A DNA stretch of 64,000 nt from an uncultured Desulfobacterium sp. (GTDB taxonomy: Bacteria > Desulfobacterota > DSM-4660 > Desulfatiglandales > Desulfatiglandaceae): NCBI GenBank assembly GCA_900258555.1, contig LT984854.1, positions 2,148,975-2,212,974 on the forward strand, in the 5' to 3' direction. The translations under genes and the position numbers were made by a program. Under the pieces are notes generated by a model. That model ran no database searches. It was given only the letters and a program-made list of their open reading frames with translations, and was not told the DNA's origin. Shown one piece after another: positions 56,501-64,000 of the stretch (position 1 is its first letter; each line of letters opens with the position of its first letter).

Positions 56501-59046
56501 GCAATGATACGCTCAAAAATCCTGCGGCCATTGAAGGAGGCATGCGAAACCCCGAGGACGAAGGACTCCTTTATACCTTCGATCCCATAGCCAGTCTCAG
56601 AATTCAGTTAGACCTTGCGCCACTCGGTTCGGCAGAAGTTGATTTCCTGGACGGATATGCACCAAACGAGCAAGAGGCGATCAGCCTCCTTGCCCGTCAT
56701 ACAGGGATCAGACCCGATCCATATTGTAAGACATGGAAGGCATTTTCAACACCCAGGGGAGTTAACGAAACAACTGCTCAAGCAAACGGAAAAAACAAAT
56801 TCCAAGGGTATTCTGTCCCTTATTCGTTTTCTGAAAATGGTGAGGAAATTCGTGTTGGTTGGAATACACCACAGCCCTGGGCCCACGTTATGGCCAACCC
56901 TCTGGGCTATGGAGCTCTGGTCACAAACCACGGCTCAATGTATTCCTTTATGGGAAATTCCCAGCAAAACGGTATCACCCCGTTTGATTTTGATGCTGTC
57001 TCCTCCCAGTCACCAGGACAAGTGCTCTATATTATGGATCTTGACACAGGTGAGACAGACTCGCCCACCTATATCCCGTTCCGAAAAAAACAGGCTATTT
57101 CTGATGTCACTTTGGGGAGAGGATATGCAGTGTTCAGAAAGTTAAGTAATATTGCCGAAATGGAACTGACCCAGTTCATCCTTGCCCATGAGCCCGCTGA
57201 GGTAAGGATCTTAAAAATCAAAAACAGGGGCAGTAAAGACCTTCATCTGCGCGTGGCCATATTTGCCCAGATCATACTGGGCGAGATGCCTATAGATACC
57301 AGGGGAAAAATTCAGACAGATAAGGGCCCGGATCAGAATGTACTTTTCTTTTCCAACCCGGAAAACGATTTCTTTAAGGGATGGGCCTTTGTTGCTACAA
57401 ATATTTCCCTGGATTCTGTCGAGACGATAAGAAGTAGATTTATCGGCGGCCCCGATAGGGACCTGACTAATCCCTATATGTTGGAAAATGGCGCATCCGA
57501 TGAATCCCAGCCTGATGACGGCTTCAGGATTGCAGGGCTTGTTGGGGGATTAAATGTCCCCGCAATGGCTGAGGAGTCAGTGATTGTTATTGTTGGTCAG
57601 ACCAAGGAAAAGGAACAGGCCGCGGTAATAATCAGAAATTACTTGGACCTAAATATGGCAGATGAAGCCTTTTCCACGACAAAAAACTTTTGGAAAAATC
57701 ACATCCCCCTCTTGCAGGTTAAGAGCAATGATGCAGATATTGATATGATGGTAAACACCTGGCTTCCATATCAGGTCCTGGTCTCAAGGTTATGGGGAAA
57801 GCTTGGGCCCAATCAGAGAAGCGGCGCTTATGGTTTCAGAGACCAGTTACAGGATGTCCTGCCGTTTATTTACTTTTCCCCTGACCTCGCCAGACGGCAG
57901 GTCCTTCTTCATTCCGCCCAGCAATTCCTTGAAGGAGATGTGCTGCAATGGTGGCACCAGAGCTGGGAAGGAAAAACAGGGGTCGGATTTAGGGGTCGCT
58001 CATCAGATCCTCACCTTTGGCTCCCTTATTTAGTTTCTCACTATGTCAAGGCAACAGGTGATACGGCGATTTTGAATGAAGAGACCCCCTTCCTGGAAGG
58101 TAATATCGTTTCAAAACGTTCAGAGGGAATTCTGTTAGCTCCAAGGCAGTCCAGGGAATCCGCAAGTCTGTATATCCATTGCCTGAAGGCCATTGATTTG
58201 ACTCTTAATAGGATGGGCACCCATGGTCTTCCTCTTCTCGGTACTGGAGACTGGAATGACGGTATGGATATCGCAGGTTTTAGGGGCAAGGCTGAGAGCG
58301 TCTGGCTAGGGTTTTTCCTCTACGATGTTCTTAGGCGCTTCAGCGACATTGTGGGCATGAAGGAAGGAGGTTGCCGAAAGGTCCACTATGAGCAAAAGGC
58401 CTTTGCCCTAAGATCATCGCTGGACTCCATGTGGCGCAAAGACCGATATGTTAGGGCTATCACGGACAAAGGCGAAGAAATCTTAAGGGCCGACGCGCTT
58501 ATGGCGTCTTGGCCAATTATCTCAGGGATAGCAGACTTTGATAGGGGCTGCATCGTCATGGAGACGGCATTAAATGAGCTTGAAAGGCATAACCTTGTCC
58601 TGTTATTCAGCCCACCCTATACGGAAGACGACAAGATTTACCCGGGGAGACTAAGCGATTACCCACCCGGGGTCAGGGAAAACGCCGGACAGTATTCCCA
58701 CGGCGCAACCTGGCTTGTGGATGCACTGCTCTTGCTTTCAGATATGGCAAGAGAAAAAGGCATGACCGAAAAGGCAGACTTGTTCAGATTACAGGCGGTG
58801 CAATTGTGGATAAAGATCTCCCCTCTTTCCCATATGCCGGACAATGATATGGCCGTTTATGGCCTTCCCCCACACCAGCAGGCTGCCGACATCTCATACG
58901 GGCCAGGCTATGAGGGTAGAGGCGGCTGGAGTTGGTATACTGGGGCCGCAGGCCGCATGTTATATACAGCCTATGAACTTTTCGGCCTTAGGCTGGACTC
59001 AAACCATCGGCTCCGGGTGAGTAGGAGCTTCGGTGATTCGCCTTGA
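53575..59046 (+). CDS. Polytopic membrane domain fused to GH94-type glycoside phosphorylase
   Basis: 1823 aa. Residues 1 to about 755 are a membrane domain with well over ten hydrophobic helices and no recognisable glycosyltransferase signature (no DxD-QxxRW set). From about 760 to the end it matches the C-terminal phosphorylase part of cyclic beta-1,2-glucan synthase (NdvB type): SRVYSAYRKGFELDITRRPD, GAYGFRDQLQDVLPFIYF (from residue 1416), LQWWHQSWEGKTGVGFRGRS, and GTGDWNDGMD with the acid residues Asp1559/Asp1562. Canonical NdvB is about 2800 aa with a GT84 domain, which is absent here. A role in handling or cutting glucan by phosphorolysis is inferred. GTG start with a weak ribosome-binding site. 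Confidence 0.85.
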   Translation: MSNPKRTITGCNLLVYAITYAGGIISAAGVCLVICQGRSSSVFAGFLGLVAGILLKYHFTRKFLSITEAIQDSLIPAIFAASFCAETHLWQVPSSWGQILTLTDLGSALFCLFYFTALIYCLAVTGRHLGSTAGVVILLIPYLFNGLLILGATGLMEKLGNTLASGLATAPWAVRIIGRTAVIAIFNEIVLSCISLLLTKRWIKDIRIHVLLVLSAGGASLTPEVADFGSGDFLATLPMSLALPITLIAVMISQAGLWSQTFLITGVFIDAIHGKKPSWYWDSWHYRMGFLKGAVYGLVFMCMIYTASLVIGEKAFLFLTIAHPYLSCSIAGALLFPLFKTIIETFDGSARFLKRAALSFLDDLNYIRGTVIGVFVGYCISTGFLSASGTDRFLFGLCAGASAYAGVNILTDAFNIMLGNRKKLQSWRIYCLEACLGGAVGGGLAWYLDGQQIQTVVHKVIKYASYNFYASGIVVESYVIYPLCSKWGAMDLGQATGGVRLLYNEALSGVINWSLAAPLFGINLIVLTAFFKRTIGPIKELFTEKGLVTLVEQTVRVLRWGLWMAPVIYSLLRMSQDPTWYNQDGAIRTIVTTIKSWTLEPSDFRSWSLSVFLGILVHDWLRVLIFIDHMGLRVATMVNLSFVGADLLDEKAARAIGHSARARCIPEGLRHFFTWAPLLIPFYLPRGADWDYVWTRSAILYRELSADGHWPAVDYLAGFFLLITLGIGTVFGIRRLEAAIRTKDIAGMQTGFGVSRSKVRAHILTNGVYTVEVMDNGAGYSRVYSAYRKGFELDITRRPDDPLHMQGKFFYLVDREKQVGNPERFWSIGSCPVWREGAQYSVIQPNPLSLILTCSYAGIKSEAHLRLNTDETVELWRVRLFNMENFARRIELISYQEFGMNQTDAYRRHPFFNHLHAGTRFVRPMAMLLAGNRLLKDSNTDPTKRRMTKETAFHALKPAAGVRLLGYEDSRSGFIGNDTLKNPAAIEGGMRNPEDEGLLYTFDPIASLRIQLDLAPLGSAEVDFLDGYAPNEQEAISLLARHTGIRPDPYCKTWKAFSTPRGVNETTAQANGKNKFQGYSVPYSFSENGEEIRVGWNTPQPWAHVMANPLGYGALVTNHGSMYSFMGNSQQNGITPFDFDAVSSQSPGQVLYIMDLDTGETDSPTYIPFRKKQAISDVTLGRGYAVFRKLSNIAEMELTQFILAHEPAEVRILKIKNRGSKDLHLRVAIFAQIILGEMPIDTRGKIQTDKGPDQNVLFFSNPENDFFKGWAFVATNISLDSVETIRSRFIGGPDRDLTNPYMLENGASDESQPDDGFRIAGLVGGLNVPAMAEESVIVIVGQTKEKEQAAVIIRNYLDLNMADEAFSTTKNFWKNHIPLLQVKSNDADIDMMVNTWLPYQVLVSRLWGKLGPNQRSGAYGFRDQLQDVLPFIYFSPDLARRQVLLHSAQQFLEGDVLQWWHQSWEGKTGVGFRGRSSDPHLWLPYLVSHYVKATGDTAILNEETPFLEGNIVSKRSEGILLAPRQSRESASLYIHCLKAIDLTLNRMGTHGLPLLGTGDWNDGMDIAGFRGKAESVWLGFFLYDVLRRFSDIVGMKEGGCRKVHYEQKAFALRSSLDSMWRKDRYVRAITDKGEEILRADALMASWPIISGIADFDRGCIVMETALNELERHNLVLLFSPPYTEDDKIYPGRLSDYPPGVRENAGQYSHGATWLVDALLLLSDMAREKGMTEKADLFRLQAVQLWIKISPLSHMPDNDMAVYGLPPHQQAADISYGPGYEGRGGWSWYTGAAGRMLYTAYELFGLRLDSNHRLRVSRSFGDSP

Positions 59047-60144
59047 TCCGAAGATACGGTAGCCTATATCCAATTTCAAAAAAAGATAAGAAATGAACAA
59101 CAATAAGATTAAACTTCCTCCTACCAAAATCTGATTATATTCCAGTTTGACAAAGATATGGCCGCCTCCGACAAGTGGCAAACTTACAGGGCATTTTGGC
59201 AATCCATAAGTGTCTGCAAGCTGCTCAATCCTGTAAATATGGATGATAGGTACATTTTGCTTTGCGAATCTGGTGGTAACGCTGTCTATTTTTATGGCAT
59301 ATTTTGATGGCCTTTTGTTTAACCCCGGGCTGTAACGTATCTTTCCTATCCTGGGGCCTACAGACGCCCTGCCTCCACCTATATTTATATATGCTGCTAT
59401 CCTTTTCCCCTGCGCAAATTCATTAAACAGGCTCATCCGTTTTTCAATACTTTCCTCTACGCCGCTTACCTCCAAGTAAGGCAGGTTGTTTCTCTTGATG
59501 GCATCAAGCATGGCCTCGCGGGCCTTTTTGGAAAGCCCCATCCCATTGTCCTTTTCTCCCCCCAGGGACGCCGCGACAGAGCGACATGAGATAATGCCTG
59601 CCTTCTCCAGGACCCTTTCCATGTCAAGCCAAGTGAATTCCGGCACATTCGCGCCCCATGTTGATCCACTGGCAGTGCTTATAGCAATGATTTTCAGTTT
59701 AAGCGCATCTGCTGCTGCATAGGCGGCAAGATTCATTGCAGGAAAAGAACCGGACAGACCCATTGCGACAAAGTCGCCTTTTTTTACACGCGCCTCTTTG
59801 AGCATATCTACCATAACCGCCGCCCAGTTGGGATTAATGGTGGTCTGTTTTGCAGGCAAGTAACCAATATTTGTAGTTATGAGAGAGGAAGGCACCCCTA
59901 TTATTCCTGAGTCGGCGGGATCAACTTCTCTGTCAATCGGACCTACAATTTTTTCGCGCTGTTTTTTGATTTCTTCGATGCCCTTTCTCATAGTACGGGC
60001 TGCCAGCATTTTTTCATCATAATAGGGCTGCTTGTTCTGGACCTTGAAATACTCTACGGAAAGCATGCCTGCAATCGCAAACATTGAGATAACGATAAGT
60101 ATTATCCGGGGGACCTTGGTTGGACGCCAGTAAACCTTTTTCAT
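58999..60144 (-). CDS. pgsW: Poly-gamma-glutamate system protein PgsW
   Basis: 381 aa. One N-terminal membrane helix (IILIVISMFAIAGMLSVEYF), a large extracytoplasmic domain with GVPSSLITTNIGYLPAKQTT, FVAMGLSGSFPAMNLAAYAA, STASGSTWGANVPEFTWLDM and AAYINIGGGRASVGP, and a C-terminal helix (ILVGGSLILLLFISYLFLKL). This matches PgsW, found with pgsB and pgsC in bacteria that lack some Bacillus pgs genes. Overlaps pgsC by 4 nt. Its last 48 nt overlap, head-on, the 3' end of the GH94 gene. Confidence 0.85.
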   Translation of the reverse strand: MKKVYWRPTKVPRIILIVISMFAIAGMLSVEYFKVQNKQPYYDEKMLAARTMRKGIEEIKKQREKIVGPIDREVDPADSGIIGVPSSLITTNIGYLPAKQTTINPNWAAVMVDMLKEARVKKGDFVAMGLSGSFPAMNLAAYAAADALKLKIIAISTASGSTWGANVPEFTWLDMERVLEKAGIISCRSVAASLGGEKDNGMGLSKKAREAMLDAIKRNNLPYLEVSGVEESIEKRMSLFNEFAQGKRIAAYINIGGGRASVGPRIGKIRYSPGLNKRPSKYAIKIDSVTTRFAKQNVPIIHIYRIEQLADTYGLPKCPVSLPLVGGGHIFVKLEYNQILVGGSLILLLFISYLFLKLDIGYRIFGSRRITEAPTHPEPMV

Positions 60145-60599
60145 ATCTTCAGTTCCCCTCCAGTGATAAGAATCAAGAGCATACGGACTATGACGCTGGC
60201 AATAGCGAGTGCAGAAAGGCTCTCTATCAGCCCCTGTCTGTCTATCCAGATCGCAATAAGCCCCGGAATAATATAACCAATGACTGTCAACTCAATGCTG
60301 CCCGCAGGTAACTCAAGATAGCCGAATGACCTGATCAGATAGCCCATTGAATAGCCGACAAGGATCATAAGCACTGTGCGGCGGCGGCCATAGATAATCA
60401 TCACAGCGCTGAGCGAATGCACGATAAAATATGTCAGGTAGCTGACTATCACAGTGATCAGTATTATAACAGGACGATCAAGATACAACGCGACGTAACC
60501 AGGGACTACCATACCTCCTGCCGCCAGACCCAGCATCTCAGAGAAAAAGAGGCTTACGACAAGGCCAAGCCCGATAGAGAGACTTATGAGCGCATCCAT
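60141..60599 (-). CDS. pgsC: Poly-gamma-glutamate biosynthesis protein PgsC/CapC
   Basis: 152 aa, close to Bacillus PgsC (149 aa). Nearly all membrane: IGLGLVVSLFFSEMLGLAAG, VVPGYVALYLDRPVIILITV, YFIVHSLSAVMIIYGRR, then IGYIIPGLIAIWIDRQGLIE and a last helix. The GGMVVPGYVALYLDRP block is the family hallmark. With PgsB it forms the membrane-bound polymerase for poly-gamma-glutamate. 9-nt gap after pgsB. Confidence 0.92.
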   Translation of the reverse strand: MDALISLSIGLGLVVSLFFSEMLGLAAGGMVVPGYVALYLDRPVIILITVIVSYLTYFIVHSLSAVMIIYGRRRTVLMILVGYSMGYLIRSFGYLELPAGSIELTVIGYIIPGLIAIWIDRQGLIESLSALAIASVIVRMLLILITGGELKI

Positions 60600-60608
60600 T
60601 TTATCCCC

Positions 60609-61790
60609 CTAAGGAAGTGTTGTCCTGTTACGAAAATAATTAACCAGTTCAATTCCAGGTCCTCCTATATTGCCGATGCCGGTAACCATGGCCGATTTTC
60701 CTGAAGCAGCCATTATCTCTTCAAAAATCCTGTCAACCTTCATTCCTTCCGCATAAACGAATCTGGACGGCTCTATACCGCCGGCCACCGCCCTCTTAAA
60801 AAGGACATAAACACCGCTGCCTATCAAAATATACTTATCAGCCCTAGGCCACTCACCCATTGCCTCGCCCAGTTGTTTTGAGCGGTCAGGCCGGTCAGCC
60901 CGTGAATTCAAGACCATTATCTTTTTTTTCATATGCCCGTATTTTTCAAAAGACATCCGCCAGACCCGTTCAGACGATTCTGGATCATTTGCTGCAAAAC
61001 CGTTTACGAACATCACCTTTCGACCGAAGAAATCAATTTCAGATTCGCTCATGGCGCCAAAGTCAGGCCGGGCATTCCACATTCCCTTTAACGCCACTTG
61101 GCGCGGAACACCAAGGGACTCCGCCACCTTAAGGGCAAGGGCCACATTTTCCTTATGTTCCACATATGAAAAACCCGAGATTTCTTCATCGCTGATCGCC
61201 TCGATTTCAGCAAGTTCAACAACCCTCAGCTCGCTCTTTCTATCCCTGCATGCCGATGCAAATTCATTGGGATAATCCCTCTCCCCGGTGAATAAGATCC
61301 CCTTGCGCGGGGTTGTCCCCAGAAGGGCAAGGGCCACATCCCTTTCGCTCGGTCCCATCACGTCCAGGTGGTCGGCGCGGGCATTGGTTATGACTCCGTG
61401 GGTGGAGCGTATAAATTTTAGTTCCGTAAGCGACTGAAGATAGGGTTGAAGTGCCATGCACTCGACAACAAGTACATCGGCTTTGCTGTCCGCTGCAAGG
61501 GCGACTATACGGAGCTGTTCTATAATATTGGCCCCTGTAGGACGATAGATGGGAAACTCACGGCCATCCCTCATTATCATACGGGGCAGGGTTCCGGTCG
61601 TTTTTGCATAGGTCTTCATACCGTGTTCACGCAAGGCAGCTGCTATAAGTCTTGTAATGGAAGATTTGCCTCGTGTGCCGTTTACATGGATGCGAACAGG
61701 TATGGATTTTAGATGATGGAAATGAACTAGGTACTCTATAAACAGGAAGATGATAACCGAGACAAGGAGGATGGCTATAATAGTGATCAT
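60609..61790 (-). CDS. pgsB: Poly-gamma-glutamate synthase PgsB/CapB
   Basis: 393 aa from the ATG at 61790, the same length as Bacillus PgsB; an in-frame TTG ten codons earlier is less likely. N-terminal membrane helix (IIAILLVSVIIFLFIEYLVH), then an amide ligase of the Mur-ligase type with P-loop HVNGTRGKSSITRLIAAALR, VLVVECMALQPYLQSLTELK, VITNARADHLDVMGPSERDV and VMFVNGFAANDPESSERVWR. It joins glutamate through gamma-carboxyl bonds using ATP. The acceptor polymer could be free, anchored, or a different gamma-linked peptide. No pgsA/capA is in the window. Confidence 0.93.
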   Translation of the reverse strand: MITIIAILLVSVIIFLFIEYLVHFHHLKSIPVRIHVNGTRGKSSITRLIAAALREHGMKTYAKTTGTLPRMIMRDGREFPIYRPTGANIIEQLRIVALAADSKADVLVVECMALQPYLQSLTELKFIRSTHGVITNARADHLDVMGPSERDVALALLGTTPRKGILFTGERDYPNEFASACRDRKSELRVVELAEIEAISDEEISGFSYVEHKENVALALKVAESLGVPRQVALKGMWNARPDFGAMSESEIDFFGRKVMFVNGFAANDPESSERVWRMSFEKYGHMKKKIMVLNSRADRPDRSKQLGEAMGEWPRADKYILIGSGVYVLFKRAVAGGIEPSRFVYAEGMKVDRIFEEIMAASGKSAMVTGIGNIGGPGIELVNYFRNRTTLP

Positions 61791-61820
61791 TTCTTTAAAA
61801 ACATACCCTATCTGGAGCAA

Positions 61821-62342
61821 TCAGCATAAAAATGTTATTTCATAAGACCATCTGGGCAGAAGATAAAACATCATTAAAAACGGAGGCCAATAGTAGAGAT
61901 AACTTCTAGAAATGTCAACTGTGCGCTTATCCCTAAAATCCTCGACTGAATTTGTGAACATGACTCAGATCTGTCCAATATGAATCGGAAAGGAGAGGTG
62001 CTTGTAATCTTTTAAACCTGACTAAGGATTTAGCTCCCTGCTTGGGAAAGTCATCTTGTTGAAAAAGGCACATGGGTCATCACAAAACCACTTATTGAAT
62101 CTCTCATATTTTAATGGCATGCTTTTTGAATGCTATGGAATCAACCGGTAAGTACTTTTCCATTAACCTTTGTACCCTGGGGCTATGAATGCTTATGATA
62201 GATTTATGTTGACCCCCAATTCAACTTACAATATATTGCCCGAATAAAAGGAGGTTGGTAAGCTTCTATCCATACAATCAAATCGGGCGACATGTTATGA
62301 TCTCCGTCAACAGACTCCTTGAAAGGCGGCATATCGAGATCC
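61821..62342. other. Intergenic region between pgsB and the HDOD gene
   Basis: About 520 nt, divergent spacer. It contains the promoter listed at 62209. A TGGCATGCTTTTTGAA near 62118 resembles a sigma-54 site but lacks the -12 GC. No gene or RNA recognised. Confidence 0.5.
62209..62237 (+). promoter_or_regulatory. Sigma-70-type promoter of the HDOD gene
   Basis: TTGACC (62209-62214), a 17-nt spacer and TATATT (62232-62237), about 100 nt before the start codon. Confidence 0.6.
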
Positions 62343-64000
62343 ATGAGTGACATACAATACTGTCTGATACTTGAAGAATTGGATAAGGACGTTAGGCTTC
62401 AAAAGCCAGTCAGTTTTCTCGCGGAAAACACCTCAGTGTCAAAAGAGGAGATCCAGGTCCTGCTGGCCAATCCACCCCGTATACTCCATTATTTCCCAAA
62501 TCAAAACCAGGCGAAAAAGATCCAAGCAAGGCTCATGGATCTGGGGTGCCACACTAGGATAGAGCAGGTCATTACCGGATCTGCTTACCCGTTTCCTATT
62601 TTTGATCGGCATTACCGGCTCATGAAGAGGGAATTGGGAAAGGCGATCAGGGCAAAGGTTGGCCTTATCCTTTTTTTGGTGCAATTAGAGGCCGAGGAGG
62701 CTGGGGAAGCGCTTCCATCCATGCTTGGGCCTTTTTCAGAAGGGATTTCTGATTATTTCAGGGGGAGCGATACGGTTATTGGCATTGATGACATCCGCTT
62801 TATTGTGATCGGCCTTTCTACAGGCAGGGAAGGAGCTGATTACATTAAGGAAAAAATCATCGCTGTTATTAATGAACATTTGGCCGGTGTCAGGGTCAGC
62901 ATGGGATATGCGCTCTATCCCGACGAAGGCAGAAGCCTGCCCAAGCTATTGCTGGCAGCAGCCTCAAACAGGGAAAGTGGTTCTTTAGTTGAACAACCTG
63001 ATATTACGGGCGATATACCCTATGTGTTTTCGAGGGCCGGGGGCACTCTTACACCTATTCAGGTCTGCTTCACTGAGGCACGGGGCAAGATATTTAAGAG
63101 GCTTCTGAACATGGATCCTCAGAGCCTTTTGTTGGGTCTGAGTCAGCTTTCCAAGGACAAGCAGAGGGAATTTTTGGCAAGACTTCCTTTTGATTCTCCG
63201 CTTGTGCTGATCTTAAAAGAGGCTATAGATTCCCAAACTCAGCCGGTTTCAGACAGCGCTTTGCAAGAAGAACTTGAGACAATAGTATATTATATGGAGC
63301 TTGAAGAGGGGCTTAATGAGCGAAAAAAGAATCAGGATGAGATACTTTCCGTCTTAAACAGGTTGGAGTCTCTGCCCACTTTGCCATCTATAGCCTCTCG
63401 TCTATTGATGATTGCTTCCGACCCTGATTCGTCCGCCGGTGATCTTACGGAGGTGATCATGAATGATCCATCTCTGACCTCCAGGATTCTAAAAATTATC
63501 AACTCGGCATATTACGGCTTTGCCCAGAAGATAGGGACTGTGAAGCAGGCGGTGATGCTGCTGGGTACAAGAGAAATTATCGCCCTTGCCTTTGGCATTT
63601 CAACTGTAAAGCTCTTCGAACCTGCACATCTCAAAGGCATATATTCTCCAAAGGCATTGTGGCGTCATTCAATGTGCACAGGGCTTATAGCGGAAAATTT
63701 GTGTAAGGCATTTCCTGAATACCGAAAGCTCGGAGTCTTCACGGCAGGGCTGCTTCATGATTTTGGAAAGATACTTATTGTTGAAAAATTTCCTGAGCTT
63801 TACGGCCAGGTGCATGTTGAGGCCAGGAAATATGACCTTCCCCTATATGATTTGGAAGAGGAAAAGTTCGGCATAAATCACGCAATAATAGGAGAAGTAT
63901 TATCTTCAAACTGGAAGTTGCCTGAGGCGTTGGTCCACGGGATAGCCTTTCATCACCAACCCTTTTCAGCTTCCAGTCATTCACAATTCGCTGCTATTAT
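62343..64000 (+). CDS. HDOD-domain signalling protein (3' end outside window)
   Basis: Open from the ATG at 62343 to the window edge (552 codons, incomplete). Residues 1-85 form an unknown N-terminal domain (SDIQYCLILEELDKDVRLQK). Residues about 95-230 look like a degenerate GGDEF-type domain (VGLILFLVQLEAEEAGEALP, FRGSDTVIGIDDIRFIVIGL, VRVSMGYALYPDEGRSLPKL), with no GGDEF active site: the position reads IGIDD. From about residue 340 an HDOD domain follows (LESLPTLPSIASRLLMIASD, MNDPSLTSRILKIINSAYYG, AVMLLGTREIIALAFGIS, then AGLLHDFGKIL and GIAFHHQPF). HDOD proteins act in signalling and motility. Confidence 0.85.
   Translation, partial: MSDIQYCLILEELDKDVRLQKPVSFLAENTSVSKEEIQVLLANPPRILHYFPNQNQAKKIQARLMDLGCHTRIEQVITGSAYPFPIFDRHYRLMKRELGKAIRAKVGLILFLVQLEAEEAGEALPSMLGPFSEGISDYFRGSDTVIGIDDIRFIVIGLSTGREGADYIKEKIIAVINEHLAGVRVSMGYALYPDEGRSLPKLLLAAASNRESGSLVEQPDITGDIPYVFSRAGGTLTPIQVCFTEARGKIFKRLLNMDPQSLLLGLSQLSKDKQREFLARLPFDSPLVLILKEAIDSQTQPVSDSALQEELETIVYYMELEEGLNERKKNQDEILSVLNRLESLPTLPSIASRLLMIASDPDSSAGDLTEVIMNDPSLTSRILKIINSAYYGFAQKIGTVKQAVMLLGTREIIALAFGISTVKLFEPAHLKGIYSPKALWRHSMCTGLIAENLCKAFPEYRKLGVFTAGLLHDFGKILIVEKFPELYGQVHVEARKYDLPLYDLEEEKFGINHAIIGEVLSSNWKLPEALVHGIAFHHQPFSASSHSQFAAI

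Noticed and set aside
62118..62133. Sigma-54-like TGGCATG-CTTT-TTGAA before the HDOD gene
   Set aside because: It also lacks the -12 GC, and a better sigma-70-type promoter lies downstream at 62209.
1..64000. CRISPR arrays, tRNA or rRNA genes, and intact IS elements
   Set aside because: I read through the gaps for spaced direct repeats, tRNA-like arms and transposase motifs and found none apart from the IS200-like stub. The 7-bp arrays have no spacers, so they are not CRISPR.

Overview
The window reads as one continuous stretch of a Gram-negative chromosome, most likely from the Desulfobacterota (Deltaproteobacteria). The pointers are the gene order phoH-pgpH-ybeY-pdxJ-CBS-tsaE-lysC-tsaD, two sigma-54 activators, an octaheme cytochrome, DsrE-family proteins, osmoregulated periplasmic glucan (OPG) genes and a SidJ-like kinase-fold protein. 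This placement is an inference from gene content. I see no rRNA, tRNA, CRISPR array, prophage or intact insertion sequence.

Layout. 0-12 kb (minus strand): a housekeeping cluster for the tRNA t6A modification (tsaD, tsaE), pyridoxal phosphate (pdxJ), 16S rRNA maturation (ybeY), c-di-AMP turnover (pgpH), aspartokinase, a small HhH protein and a membrane pseudokinase. An IS200/IS605-derived fragment sits between tsaE and lysC. An FAD oxidase and an inositol monophosphatase follow. 12-17.6 kb (plus): the ribosomal/replication operon rpsF-rpsR-DUF2232-rplI-dnaB, then hflX, which appears to start at a non-AUG codon. 17.6-21.2 kb (minus): kamA, a beta-CASP nuclease and three small DsrE/F/H-like genes, one only 56 aa long. 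21.4-32 kb (plus): an M24 peptidase, transketolase, a SidJ-like pseudokinase, a queuosine-salvage QNG1 protein, a VapBC pair, a decayed gene, two related membrane proteins and dnaJ. 32-39 kb (minus): a MerR/CbpM-like gene, acs, an AcuC-like deacetylase, a GNAT, a DUF2892 protein, a methyltransferase and a YyaL-type protein. 39-44 kb (plus): a PAS/sigma-54 activator, the octaheme cytochrome and aminopeptidase P.

44-62 kb is an envelope-glucan and polymer region. It holds opgG-orf-opgH (minus), a sigma-54 activator with a degenerate receiver opposite a sigma-54 promoter and an Lpp-like lipoprotein, and a second opgG followed by a 1823-residue protein that joins a polytopic membrane domain to a GH94 phosphorylase. 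A MITE-like 147-bp palindrome lies between these last two. A poly-gamma-glutamate type operon pgsB-pgsC-pgsW converges on the GH94 gene. The window ends inside an HDOD signalling gene.

Two structural themes recur. Intergenic gaps carry arrays of degenerate 7-bp repeats, often as facing inverted pairs. Several enzyme-fold proteins lack expected catalytic residues (the membrane kinase, the SidJ-like protein, the receiver domain).
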